DNA of 52,907 nucleotides, from positions 1-52,907 of the forward strand of contig NZ_SPQO01000031.1 in the NCBI RefSeq assembly GCF_004570325.1, given 5' to 3'. A program made the translations under genes and the position numbers. Below, one piece after another: positions 1-8,841 of the stretch. A model generated the notes under the pieces. That model saw only the letters and a program-made list of their open reading frames with translations, was not told where the DNA came from and did no database searches. The stretch comes from Mycobacterium sp. PS03-16. Lineage in GTDB: Bacteria > Actinomycetota > Actinomycetes > Mycobacteriales > Mycobacteriaceae. Every line of letters starts with the position of its first letter. Within the stretch, counting starts at the first letter, position 1.

Positions 1-1062
1 GGCGGGGGCCGGAGCGGCCGGTGCGCCGGGCGCGGGCACACCGGCCACCGGGAACACCGGCTGATCGGCGCGGGCCGCGGGCGCCGGCGCGGAGGCGGGT
101 GCGTCGGCCGTGGTTTCGGCGGGTGCGGGCGGCGGCACCTGGGTGAGCAGGTACTGCGCGACGCCACCGATGATGCCGAGCGTCAGCGCGAGCAGCGGCT
201 GGATGAGCAGCTGCGGATACGTCAGCGCGGCCCCCACCCACGAGAACGCCTGGTAGGCAACGGCGAACAGGAACGGCCCCCAGGTCTGCAAGGCCGCCGC
301 GGGGTTGGTGAGGAAGTCGCGGATGAGCTGAATCGAGTTACCGATCGGGTCCTGGAAGAAGTTGAGGATCGGTTCGAACAACTGGTTGACGTAATCGGTG
401 TAGAGCCCCAACAGGTCGGAGATGATGTCCGAAATGTTCAGTGCTGAACCGGATTCGGTCGCCGTGGCCTGCGCCCCGGTCTGCTGGGCGGTGGCCATCG
501 CCGCCCCCGCCTCGCCGACGCCGGGGGCGAGGAGGAACGGCGCGGGCGCGGTGGTCGGCGTGGCCGCCAGCGACGCCCCGGCCACGGCCTGGTAGGTGCT
601 CATGCTGGAGGCGGCCTGGATCCACATCCGCACGTAGTCGGCTTCGTTGATCGCGATCGGGATCGTATTGATGCCCAAGAAGTTCGTGGCCAACAGCACC
701 GCGTGGGTGGCGTGGTTGGCGGCCAGTTCGCCGAGGGTGGGCATCATCGCCAGCGCCGCGGTGTACGCGGCGGCGGCCGTCTCGTGCTGGGCCGCCGCGG
801 CCGCGCTGTTCGCGCTCGCCTGGGCCAGCCACGCCAGGTACGGCGTGTGGGCGGCGACGTACTGTTCGGCGCTGGGCCCCTCCCACGACCCGGCCTGCAC
901 CGCGCCGAGGATCGAGGTCAGTTCCGCGGCCGCCGCGGCGTATTCGGTGCTCAGCGACTGCCACGCCCCCGCGGCGGCCAGCAGCGACCCGGGGCCGGGG
1001 CCGCTGGACAGCAGCGCCGAGTGCACCTCGGGTGGCAGGGCCATCCAGATGGGGGCGGTCAC
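1..1062 (-). CDS. ppe4: PPE family protein PPE4 of ESX-3, C-terminus cut by window edge
   Basis: The frame is open from a GTG at 1062 to base 1, giving 354 codons with no stop, so the 3' end lies outside the window. The N-terminus reads VTAPIWMALPPEVHSALL, with the Pro-Pro-Glu motif near residues 10-12 and the WxG-type turn SWEG near residue 60, both hallmarks of the helical PPE domain (about 180 residues). The visible C-terminal part becomes hydrophobic and then Pro/Ala-rich. PPE4 is known to pair with PE5 and to be exported by ESX-3 in mycobacterial iron acquisition. Only one base separates the pe5 stop from this GTG, so the two are translationally coupled, as expected for a PE-PPE heterodimer. 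ATG does not occur in a plausible place upstream. The assignment to PPE4 rests on position directly after eccC3 and pe5. Confidence 0.93.
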   Translation of the reverse strand, partial: MTAPIWMALPPEVHSALLSSGPGPGSLLAAAGAWQSLSTEYAAAAAELTSILGAVQAGSWEGPSAEQYVAAHTPYLAWLAQASANSAAAAAQHETAAAAYTAALAMMPTLGELAANHATHAVLLATNFLGINTIPIAINEADYVRMWIQAASSMSTYQAVAGASLAATPTTAPAPFLLAPGVGEAGAAMATAQQTGAQATATESGSALNISDIISDLLGLYTDYVNQLFEPILNFFQDPIGNSIQLIRDFLTNPAAALQTWGPFLFAVAYQAFSWVGAALTYPQLLIQPLLALTLGIIGGVAQYLLTQVPPPAPAETTADAPASAPAPAARADQPVFPVAGVPAPGAPAAPAPA

Positions 1063-1063
1063 G

Positions 1064-1375
1064 TCAACCGCCGCGTGCGATCAGGTAGCTCGACGCCGCC
1101 AGCGCATCACCGCCGGCGTAGCTGGCACCCGACTGGGCCACCCCGGCCCCGGAGCGGCCGAGTTCGGTGACGCCCTGCGCGGCGACGGCCCCGTGCCTGC
1201 TGCCGTGGGCGCTGAAGCCGGTGGCGGTCTGCAGCGACACCGCGTCGGCGGCAGGCGGGAGCACCGCACTCACCAGCGGCGCGGCGGCGGCGTGGGCCGC
1301 GGCCAACCGGGCGGTCAGGGACTCGACGGCGGCGCCGGCCGCGGTCAGTCCTTCGGGAACGACGCGCAGGGTCAT
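1064..1375 (-). CDS. pe5: PE family protein PE5 of ESX-3
   Basis: A 103-residue protein, the usual length of a PE protein without extension (PE5 of M. tuberculosis is about 102). The Pro-Glu motif is in RVVPEGLTAAG near residues 7-8, followed by two Ala-rich helices, and the C-terminal YxxxD/E-type secretion signal region is represented by SYAGGDA near residue 89. PE5 forms a helical heterodimer with PPE4 that is recognised by EspG3 and exported by ESX-3. The ATG overlaps the eccC3 stop by one base (TGATG), and the stop is followed after one base by the PPE4 GTG, so the three genes are co-translated. No signal peptide is present, as expected for a type VII substrate. Confidence 0.93.
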   Translation of the reverse strand: MTLRVVPEGLTAAGAAVESLTARLAAAHAAAAPLVSAVLPPAADAVSLQTATGFSAHGSRHGAVAAQGVTELGRSGAGVAQSGASYAGGDALAASSYLIARGG

Positions 1376-4300
1376 CAGCGGTGGTCCTTTCCGTTCATGC
1401 TGTTCGAGGCGGCCACCTCGGCCACAAGGGGGTTGATCAACTGGACGAAGGTGGGCGTGTCGCTGTCGCCGAGCAACATCGCGCGGCCGGCGGGCAGCCT
1501 GCTGAACCGGTGCCCGCGCAGTTTGCCGCTGTCCTGCGGGTTGCCCGACAGCATGAGCATAGTGGCCTGCAGGTCGTTGAGGCGCCGCAGCAGCGGAGCG
1601 GTCATCACCGCATGCGCCGATCCGGTAGCTCGGGCCGTGACGATGACCCGCAGGCCCAGGTCAGCGGCCTGGGACAGCAAACCGATCAGCGGGGTGAACG
1701 GCCGCTGGCCCACGAACGGCCCGCTGACCGCGGGCGCGTCGGGGATCTGGTCGACGTCGTCGATGATCAGGTAGTGCGTGTGGCCCTCATAGGTCCAGCC
1801 ACGCAACTGCTCGGGGGTCAGCCCGGCCGGCGGGCGCCGCTTCTCGATCAGCGCGGACAGCCCGAGCATCGCCGGGGTGATGCGGTCGATGTTCGGGGTG
1901 TACTCGTTGTCGGCGAACAGCGGTTCGTCGACGAGTTGCAGCCGGCGGTCGATGACGGTGAACGCCACCCGGTCCGGGGTGGAGTGGTCGCGGATGGTGC
2001 GGATGAGGTGACGCAGCAGCGTGGTCTTGCCGGACCGGCTGTCGCCGAACACCATCAGCAGTGGGTTGTCCGCGAAGTCGAGGGCGACGGGTGCGAGGTC
2101 CTGTTCGCGCTGGCCGATGACCACCCGCTCGGGCGCCGGATACAGCGGCCCGACGGCGGCCGGCGACAGGTCGTGCGGCAGCAGCCGCACCGGCGGCGCC
2201 GTCTGGCCCGGGAAGCGGGCGTTGATCGCGTCGATCAGCTCGAGCGCCGGGGTGGCGAAGAGGAAGTGTTCGGCGGCCATGGTCAATCCGCGGCCCGGCT
2301 GGTCGGCGGGCACGCTGTCGGCGGGGCGGCGCAGCCCACCGGTGATCCGCACGTTGCTGTCGTGGGAGTCGTGCAGTTTGAGTTCCAGGCGCAGACCCAG
2401 CCCGTCGCGCATGTTCAGCGGCACCTCGAGCCAGTTCGGGGTGGTGACGACGACGTGGATGCCGTAGGCCAGGCCGGTGTTGACCAGCTCGGTGACCTTG
2501 GCCAGCAACGGATTACGGGTGTTGAAGGTGTCGGTGTTGTCGCGGCTGAACGCGTACAGGTTGTCGATCACCAGGAACACCTCGCCGTACCCGTCATCGC
2601 GGGCGGTCGCGCCGCGGGCCCGCCGGGCGGTCAGCAGCTGTTCCAGTTCGGCGAAGGTGCGCCGGATCCGTTCGGGTTCGAGCGGGGTGGCGACGCTGCC
2701 CACGTGCGCGAGGTCGGCCAGTGGGGCGAGCTTGCCGCCCCCGTAGTCCAGGCAGTAGAACGTCACGTCGCGCGGGGAGTGCAGCGCCGCGGCCGACAGC
2801 ATGAAGGTCTGCAGCGCCGTCGATTTGCCGGACTTCGGCCCGCCGTGGATGACCATGTTGGCCGCCGCCGACGTGGCGTCGAACACCAGCGGATCGCGCC
2901 GCATCTGGAACGGCCGGTCGATCTCTCCCAGCGGCCAGCGCCACTGCCGGGCCGGCACCGCAGACCGCTGCAGCGTGTCGATGAGCGCGATGGGTTCGTC
3001 GAGCGGCGGCAGCCACAGCGTCGGCGCCTTCGGCCCGTACTGGGCCAACTGGTCGCCGATCGTGGCGATCAGCTTGCGCGGCGGCGCCGCTTGAAACTCG
3101 TCCTGCGCGGCGGGGATGACGGTGTCCGGTTCGGGTTCGACCCGGGCGGCGGTGAACGGCTGCGCCTGCGGCAGCGCGCGCACCACGATCGACCGCTCCA
3201 CCCGCGGCGGTTCGTAGATGCCGTCGACGTAGGTACTGCGGAACTTGATCGGCACCGCGCCCGGCGCCGGCACCAGGAAGCCCTCGCCCTTGTGCTCGCG
3301 GCCCGACGCGATGTGGTAGGCGTCCTCGACGCCGATGATCTGCCGGGAGATGCTGGGGCTGGCCACTTTCAGACCGATGCGGTAGGAGGTGTTCTTGTCG
3401 ATGTCCTTGATCTTGCCGACGTCGAGGGTCTGTGACGCGAACAAGATGTGGATGCGGAACGAGCGGCCCTTGCGCGCGACGTAGTCGAACAGGTCGGCGT
3501 ATTCGGGGTGGTCGGCGAGCATCAGCGTGAACTCGTCGGCGACGACGAACAGCGTCGGAAGCGGCGGCAGGTCTGCGGCAGCGCCGGCCCCGGAAGTGCG
3601 GGCCGCCTCGTACTCGGTGACCGAGTTGAACGCGCTGCCCTGCACCCGGCGTCCGGTGTCCTTGAGCAGCTGTTCGCGGCGGGCCACCTCGCCGCGCAGC
3701 GTGTCGGCGAAGCGGTCGGCCAGCGACTTCTTCTCGGCCATGTTCGAGATGACCGCGACCACCTGCGGGAAGTTGCGGAAGATGTCGGCGCCGGCCTCGC
3801 CCTTGAAGTCGGCGTAGATGACGATCAGCCGCTCGGCGGAATGGGTGGTCAACAGCGACAACAGGATCGACATCAGCGTCTGCGACTTGCCCGATCCGGT
3901 CATCCCGATCATCAGCCCGTGCGGGCCCATGCCGCCCTCGGCCTCGTCCTTGAGGTCGAAGTACAGCGGCTCACCGGTCGCGGTGACCCCGATCGGCACG
4001 CGCAGTTCGTCATCGCGGCGGCGCGGCGCCCACAGCGCGGCCACGTCGAGCGCCGAGGCGTCGGGGATGTCGAGCAGCGTGGTGAACGTCGATCCGCCGG
4101 TGGTGGTCGACCGGGCGTGAGCGGGGTTGGAGTCCCACCGCGCCAGCCGCCGCGCCAGGTGGCGGGCGTCGGCCACACCGAGCGTGTCGGCCGTGTCGAC
4201 ATAGGGCTGCCACCCACCGGACTGCCAGCGTTCGATCCGCCCGTCGGCCACCCGCAGGATGGGCCGTTCGGGATCCGAATACTGTTCGCGGTGCGGCGCC

Positions 4301-5331
4301 GTCGCGCTGCGCACCAGCACCGTCACCCCGGCCAGGCCCGGCCGGCGGATCAGGTCCTCGACGTCGGCGTCCGGGTCGTCGACGATCACCAGCAGGTGGC
4401 GCAGCGCACCCGCATCACCGCCGAAGGCACCGCGGTCGGCCAGCGCGGACGCGAGCAGGCCGCGCAGTTCGGCGACGCTGCCTGCCATGTACCGGGCCGG
4501 TCCCACACCGTCGGCCTGACCGGGAATGTCGGTGTGCGGCAGCCATTTCAGCCACGACCAGTCGTCGCCCTCCAGATCAGGGGTGGCCAGCGCCACACCC
4601 AGCACGCTGGGGTCGTGCCACGTCACGGCCTGGGCGATCCACGCCCGCAGCGCGCCCCGCACCTCGTCGGGCTCACCGAAGACGGTGATCCGCGAAACCT
4701 TGGCGACGCCGATGCCCGCCGGGGCGTCGCGGACGGTGCGCTGCACGTCGAGCAACCCGCGCAACGCGGTGTGCGACACCGGTTCCAGGTCGATCTCGTC
4801 GGCGGTGTCCTTGACCCGCAGCGTGGCGTCCAGCGGGGTGTCGTGCAGCCCGGCGCGCAGCACCAGGAAGTCGGCGTCGCGCGGGTCGCGCTCCCACTGC
4901 CTGCGGGTGCCCGGGATGGTGGCCAGCACGTCGGGCGCGGGGTGCGACCACTCCAGCGCGGCGCGCTGTTCGGCGGCGTGGGCGCGCACGTTGTCGCGGA
5001 CCACCGACAGGTAGCGCAGGTAGTCGGCGCGTTCGGCGTCGACCTCCTCGGTGCGCATCTTGTTGTCGGTGCCGCGGTAGAGCGCGGTGGCGGCCAGCAG
5101 CAGCACGAACGGGAAGAACAGCGTCGTCGGCGAGATGAGCCGCATGCCGGTGGCGACCAGCGCCACGATCATCCCGACGATGAGCAGCACGATGAGGTAG
5201 GGCAGCACGCGGCGCAGGAGCGACGGCGGCACCAACCGCGGCAGCTCCGGCGGCGGTTCGATGGTGATCGTGCCCCTGCGGGTCGCCGGCGGCGGCACCC
5301 GGCGGTGTGCCTCGAAGATCAGCCGGCTCAT
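1375..5331 (-). CDS. eccC3: ESX-3 type VII secretion ATPase EccC3 (FtsK/SpoIIIE family)
   Basis: 1318 residues starting MSRLIFEAHRRVPPP, close to the usual 1330 for EccC3. The open frame extends 37 codons upstream, but the ATG at 5331 overlaps the eccB3 stop as ATGA, the normal coupling in this operon. Two hydrophobic segments near residues 45-90 anchor it in the inner membrane. Three FtsK/SpoIIIE ATPase domains follow, with P-loops GMTGSGKSQ near 480, GGPKSGKSTA near 830 and GDSRSGKTTL near 1100. This is the single-chain EccC architecture of ESX-3 (ESX-1 splits it into EccCa1/Cb1). EccC is the motor of the secretion complex and binds substrate signals at its last ATPase domain. Neighbours eccB3 and pe5/ppe4 confirm ESX-3 rather than ESX-4, which lacks PE/PPE genes. 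Confidence 0.96.
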   Translation of the reverse strand: MSRLIFEAHRRVPPPATRRGTITIEPPPELPRLVPPSLLRRVLPYLIVLLIVGMIVALVATGMRLISPTTLFFPFVLLLAATALYRGTDNKMRTEEVDAERADYLRYLSVVRDNVRAHAAEQRAALEWSHPAPDVLATIPGTRRQWERDPRDADFLVLRAGLHDTPLDATLRVKDTADEIDLEPVSHTALRGLLDVQRTVRDAPAGIGVAKVSRITVFGEPDEVRGALRAWIAQAVTWHDPSVLGVALATPDLEGDDWSWLKWLPHTDIPGQADGVGPARYMAGSVAELRGLLASALADRGAFGGDAGALRHLLVIVDDPDADVEDLIRRPGLAGVTVLVRSATAPHREQYSDPERPILRVADGRIERWQSGGWQPYVDTADTLGVADARHLARRLARWDSNPAHARSTTTGGSTFTTLLDIPDASALDVAALWAPRRRDDELRVPIGVTATGEPLYFDLKDEAEGGMGPHGLMIGMTGSGKSQTLMSILLSLLTTHSAERLIVIYADFKGEAGADIFRNFPQVVAVISNMAEKKSLADRFADTLRGEVARREQLLKDTGRRVQGSAFNSVTEYEAARTSGAGAAADLPPLPTLFVVADEFTLMLADHPEYADLFDYVARKGRSFRIHILFASQTLDVGKIKDIDKNTSYRIGLKVASPSISRQIIGVEDAYHIASGREHKGEGFLVPAPGAVPIKFRSTYVDGIYEPPRVERSIVVRALPQAQPFTAARVEPEPDTVIPAAQDEFQAAPPRKLIATIGDQLAQYGPKAPTLWLPPLDEPIALIDTLQRSAVPARQWRWPLGEIDRPFQMRRDPLVFDATSAAANMVIHGGPKSGKSTALQTFMLSAAALHSPRDVTFYCLDYGGGKLAPLADLAHVGSVATPLEPERIRRTFAELEQLLTARRARGATARDDGYGEVFLVIDNLYAFSRDNTDTFNTRNPLLAKVTELVNTGLAYGIHVVVTTPNWLEVPLNMRDGLGLRLELKLHDSHDSNVRITGGLRRPADSVPADQPGRGLTMAAEHFLFATPALELIDAINARFPGQTAPPVRLLPHDLSPAAVGPLYPAPERVVIGQREQDLAPVALDFADNPLLMVFGDSRSGKTTLLRHLIRTIRDHSTPDRVAFTVIDRRLQLVDEPLFADNEYTPNIDRITPAMLGLSALIEKRRPPAGLTPEQLRGWTYEGHTHYLIIDDVDQIPDAPAVSGPFVGQRPFTPLIGLLSQAADLGLRVIVTARATGSAHAVMTAPLLRRLNDLQATMLMLSGNPQDSGKLRGHRFSRLPAGRAMLLGDSDTPTFVQLINPLVAEVAASNSMNGKDHR

Positions 5332-6866
5332 CGGTTCTCCAGTCGGGCGGGTTCGGGGTCGGAGGGCAGGGTGTCGTGCGCGAGCAGCGCGTCGTCGCGC
5401 GACAGCGTCGGCCCGGGCGCGAACTGTGCGAGCACCGACCACGGCACGGGCACCGGCGGACCGGCCAGGCCCAGAGCGGACACCGTCTGATCGTTCTGGC
5501 CCGGATCGATGCCGTAGCGCACACCGGTGTCGCCGACCCAGAACAGCGACCCCGCGGTCGGCGAGCCCGGTTCCTGACCGACCGCCTGCACGAAGTACCC
5601 GGTGCCCGGGGCCATGGCCACGCGGTCGGCCGTGGTGCCGTTGCCCGCGCCGACCAGGCCGAGGGTGCGCATGCCGTCCGGCAGCGGCAGCGCCGCACCC
5701 GAGAGCACGCCCAACGAACTCTGCTCCGCGTCAACGGGTTTGGCCCATCGCACGCAGGTGACCGGGGCGGCGGCCGCGTCGGCCAGGGTCACCGGGTCGG
5801 CCGGGTAGGCCGCGGTGTCCAGCGTGGTCGCCACCGGCAGTTGCGCGACCTGGTCGGCGGCCAGGCGCGGCGGTTGGTTGAGGCCGTAGGAGTTGGTGTT
5901 GCGCAGGATCGCGGCCAGCACCGGCGGCACCGGCTGCAGTCCGTCGGCCAGCACCGCGTAGTAACGGATGGTGTTGTCGGCCTCGAAGGCCGAGACGACG
6001 GCGCCGACCGGTGCGGTCACCGGCAGCCCGAAACGCGGCGGTGTCCCGGCGTCCGGAATCGGTGGGGCGGTCAGCGCCGGCGCCTCCGGGATGGCGTTGA
6101 ACAGCCCCGCGGCGATGGGCCGCGGCGTCGCACCGGTCGCGCCGAAGCCCAGGGCGTCGGTTACGGCTCGGTTGTTCAGATCGACGGGGCTGCGGCGGCC
6201 GTCCCACAGCAGCCAGGTGCCGGACTCGTTGGCGACCAGCACCGCCGCGTCGTCGGCCAGCGGCTCGGCCCGTTCACCGCCGTCGGCCACCGGGCCGGCC
6301 AGCACCGTCACGCCCGGGTTGGCGCCGGAGGCGGCATCGCAGACGGTCCACTCGGCGTCGCGGGATTCGTTCTGCACCATCCGTTCCGGGGCGCCGGGGA
6401 TACCGACGAGGTTGCCGCGGGGGAACTGGTCGATCTCACTGGTCTTGACCGTGGTCGGGTTGTCGGGCCGGCCGGCGATCAGGCGCGCCGAGGTCAGGTT
6501 GAGCACGGGATGCAGTTGCTCGCCGATCCGCACGTACAGCGCGGCGGTGGACCGGTCGGCGAGCACCGCGTCGTTCCCGGCCACCCCCGAGGGGCGGATG
6601 AGCGAGAAGACGAAGCAGCCCGCCAGCCCCGTGACGAGGATCAGCGCGCCGACCAGCACCGCCCGGGTCTGGGTGCGCAGGGGGTCGACGAGCATGCGGG
6701 TGTCGTGCAGCGCGACGCCGGAGGCGATGCGGCGCATCATGAATCGCCAACCGGACACCTGGTGGCGGGTGACGAATCCGCGCCGGTAGGGGGCGCGTTC
6801 GGGATTGTCGTTGACCGGGGTGCGGGAGGTGAAGGACCGCCGGTCCTCGGGGCCGGGGGCGGTCAT
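5328..6866 (-). CDS. eccB3: ESX-3 type VII secretion core membrane protein EccB3
   Basis: 512 residues, near the 538 of the M. tuberculosis protein. The N-terminus carries the EccB signature region RRGFVTRHQVSGWRF followed by MRRIASGVALHD, then a single transmembrane helix near residues 68-92, after which the whole chain is predicted periplasmic. EccB proteins have a periplasmic fold made of repeat domains around a central domain with a conserved disulfide; cysteines near VCDAAS and VTCVRW fit that pair. EccB3 forms the secretion pore complex with EccC3, EccD3 and EccE3. The ATG overlaps the eccA3 stop as ATGA and the stop overlaps the eccC3 ATG in the same way, showing tight translational coupling. 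Confidence 0.95.
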   Translation of the reverse strand: MTAPGPEDRRSFTSRTPVNDNPERAPYRRGFVTRHQVSGWRFMMRRIASGVALHDTRMLVDPLRTQTRAVLVGALILVTGLAGCFVFSLIRPSGVAGNDAVLADRSTAALYVRIGEQLHPVLNLTSARLIAGRPDNPTTVKTSEIDQFPRGNLVGIPGAPERMVQNESRDAEWTVCDAASGANPGVTVLAGPVADGGERAEPLADDAAVLVANESGTWLLWDGRRSPVDLNNRAVTDALGFGATGATPRPIAAGLFNAIPEAPALTAPPIPDAGTPPRFGLPVTAPVGAVVSAFEADNTIRYYAVLADGLQPVPPVLAAILRNTNSYGLNQPPRLAADQVAQLPVATTLDTAAYPADPVTLADAAAAPVTCVRWAKPVDAEQSSLGVLSGAALPLPDGMRTLGLVGAGNGTTADRVAMAPGTGYFVQAVGQEPGSPTAGSLFWVGDTGVRYGIDPGQNDQTVSALGLAGPPVPVPWSVLAQFAPGPTLSRDDALLAHDTLPSDPEPARLENR

Positions 6867-8734
6867 GCCTGCACCGGAGCAGACAGGCCGAGGCCCCGCA
6901 GCAGCGGTTCTGCCGACCGGCGCACGTCGTCGACGGTGATGGTCATCAGTTCCTCGTCGGTGAAGTCGTCGGCATCCGAATGGTCCAGGCGGTACTCCCG
7001 CTCCTCCTCGGACCGCTCGACGAGGTTACGGACGAATCGGCCGTTACCGGCGATGTCGAGGCTTCGGCGGTCCACACCGTTGGCGTCGGGGCTCGACGAC
7101 GCGGCCAGCTGGGCGAACAGCTTCTCCATGTCGTCGTGCGCCGCGGATTCGAAGATGCTGTCCCGCTTCTCGGCCATCCGCACGGCCATCTCGACCAGTT
7201 CGGCCGGCGAGTAGGACGGGAAGTCGATGCTGCGGGTGAACCGCGACCGCAGCCCCTCGTTGGCGTCGAGGAACATGTCGAGATCCTTGCGGTACCCGGC
7301 GATGATGACCACCAGCCGGTCGCGGTCGTTCTCCATGCGCGCGAGCAGCGTGTCGATGGCGACCAGGCCGAAGTCGTTCTTCGCCCCGGTCGACACCAGC
7401 GCGTAGGCCTCGTCGAGGAACAGCACGCCGTCGAGCGCGGCGTCGATGATCGCGTTGGTCTTGGCCTCGGTCTCACCGATGTGCTGGCCGATCAGATCGG
7501 CGCGGTGCACCTCGCGGACGGTCTCCTTGCGCAGCAGGCCCAGACCGCAGTAGATCTTCGCCACGACGCGGGCGATGGTGGTCTTACCGGTGCCGGGCGG
7601 CCCGGCGAACACCAGGTGGTTGGTGCGCTGCGCGACGGCCAGTCCGCGCTCCTGGCGGCGGATCGCCATGGCCACCGAGCTCTTCAGCCTGGCCACCTGG
7701 TACTTGACCTCTTCGAGGCCGATGAACTCGGCGAGTTCGGCCTCGGCCTCGACCAGCAGGTGTGCCTTGCGGTCCTGCGCGCCCGGGTCGACGAACTCGG
7801 CCTCGGTGGGCTCGGTCTCGGGATCCCACGGGTTGCTGCGCGCCTCGATGCGGGCGGCGGTGGTGGTCACCAGCCCGAAGGTGGTGTCGATGAGCGCGGC
7901 CTCGATCTGGCCGTTCTCCGGGTTGGCGGCGTAGAGCTCCTGCAGCACCTCGGCCGCGTCCTGCTCCTCACCCTGGGCCCGCAGGGTGAGCCCCTTGGCC
8001 AGCCCGCCGTCGACCGCGGCCACGGCGACCGGACCGGCCGGCTCCTCCAGGTAGGACATCGCCGGGGCGAACATGCCCAGGCGCGCCAGCGCGATGCCCA
8101 GCGTGATCCGCGCGGCGTGCGCGTAGGCCGGGTCCAGCGTGGTGTCGTTGACCACCGGGGTGAGCAGGCGCACGACGTCTGACCAGCGTTCGGCGCGGTA
8201 GTGGATCGCCACCCGCACCCAGCGCGCCTCCCGGCTCCCCGGCCGGCGCTCGATCAGCTCGGCGATCAGCGCGTCGGCGTCGGCGTACGCGCCGGTGTCG
8301 CCCAGCGCGGCCGCGTAGGCGAGTTGGAAGTCGTCCGGGTCGGCGGCCCGGAACTGCAGATACAGCCCGGTGTCGTAGTGGAAGCCCAGTGCGCCCGGGG
8401 CCATCTCGACGTGGCGTTGCAGCAAACCGGCGGTGGACCGGGTGCGCCAGACCGCTTCGATGACTCTCGGGGTGGCCTCGCCGGCGGCGGCCAGCCCCGT
8501 CCACGCGTCGCAGTGATCGTGCGCGATGTGCGTCAGCGCGGTGAAACCGGTGCGGGCGGCGGGCAGGTCGGCGGGGCGCTGCCGGTCGTTGACCGTCAGC
8601 CCGAGGGCACGGCAGCAGGTGGCGAACCGGCTGACCACGTCGCGGTCGACCCGGGTGGGCGCACCGCTGGGCGCCGCGAGCGTGTCACTTGGCATCTGCA
8701 TCGATCGGTACGCGCGGGAGCGCAAAGCCCCCAC
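6863..8734 (-). CDS. eccA3: ESX-3 cytosolic AAA+ ATPase EccA3
   Basis: 623 residues from a GTG at 8734, close to the 631 of M. tuberculosis EccA3. The first 300 residues are TPR-like helical repeats. The CbxX/CfqX-type AAA+ domain follows, with Walker A GPPGTGKTT near residue 380, Walker B VLFLDEAYAL near 440 and sensor/arginine-finger region EGLRSRFTR near 505. EccA acts in the cytosol, probably in releasing EspG chaperones from PE/PPE substrates. The start is uncertain. The GTG at 8734 has a purine-rich AAGGGGAG just upstream, but ATG codons at 8701 and 8695 also fit, and a short leader from the promoter discussed at 8748 would favour them. This is the first gene of the operon as seen here and lies directly downstream of the iron-box region. 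Confidence 0.94.
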   Translation of the reverse strand: MGALRSRAYRSMQMPSDTLAAPSGAPTRVDRDVVSRFATCCRALGLTVNDRQRPADLPAARTGFTALTHIAHDHCDAWTGLAAAGEATPRVIEAVWRTRSTAGLLQRHVEMAPGALGFHYDTGLYLQFRAADPDDFQLAYAAALGDTGAYADADALIAELIERRPGSREARWVRVAIHYRAERWSDVVRLLTPVVNDTTLDPAYAHAARITLGIALARLGMFAPAMSYLEEPAGPVAVAAVDGGLAKGLTLRAQGEEQDAAEVLQELYAANPENGQIEAALIDTTFGLVTTTAARIEARSNPWDPETEPTEAEFVDPGAQDRKAHLLVEAEAELAEFIGLEEVKYQVARLKSSVAMAIRRQERGLAVAQRTNHLVFAGPPGTGKTTIARVVAKIYCGLGLLRKETVREVHRADLIGQHIGETEAKTNAIIDAALDGVLFLDEAYALVSTGAKNDFGLVAIDTLLARMENDRDRLVVIIAGYRKDLDMFLDANEGLRSRFTRSIDFPSYSPAELVEMAVRMAEKRDSIFESAAHDDMEKLFAQLAASSSPDANGVDRRSLDIAGNGRFVRNLVERSEEEREYRLDHSDADDFTDEELMTITVDDVRRSAEPLLRGLGLSAPVQA

Positions 8735-8747
8735 TTCTCCCCTTAAG

Positions 8748-8794
8748 TATGGCTAGGCTAACTTTCGGTGAAGTTAGCATTGCATAAGCTAACT
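8748..8794 (-). promoter_or_regulatory. IdeR-like iron operator cluster upstream of eccA3
   Basis: Three copies of the 7-mer GCTAACT or its complement alternate in orientation at 8757-8763, 8772-8778 and 8788-8794, spaced 15 and 16 bases apart. The left copy sits in a 19-base block (8748-8766) that matches the mycobacterial IdeR box TTAGGTTAGSCTAACCTAA at 13 positions by eye. IdeR is known to repress ESX-3 when iron is plentiful. On the minus strand CATACT at 8751-8746 could be a -10 element, which would place the operator over the promoter. The middle and right copies form a perfect 7-base inverted repeat with a 9-base spacer. Confidence 0.75.
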
Positions 8795-8841
8795 GTCGAG
8801 ATGCACGGTGGCCCGGGCCGTGGTGACCCCGCTCACGGCGG

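Noticed and set aside
3448..5490. Long plus-strand open frames opposite eccC3, also at 1381-3435
   Set aside because: Composition is Arg/Val/Gly/Asp-rich without domains. They are shadows of eccC3, whose P-loops are intact.
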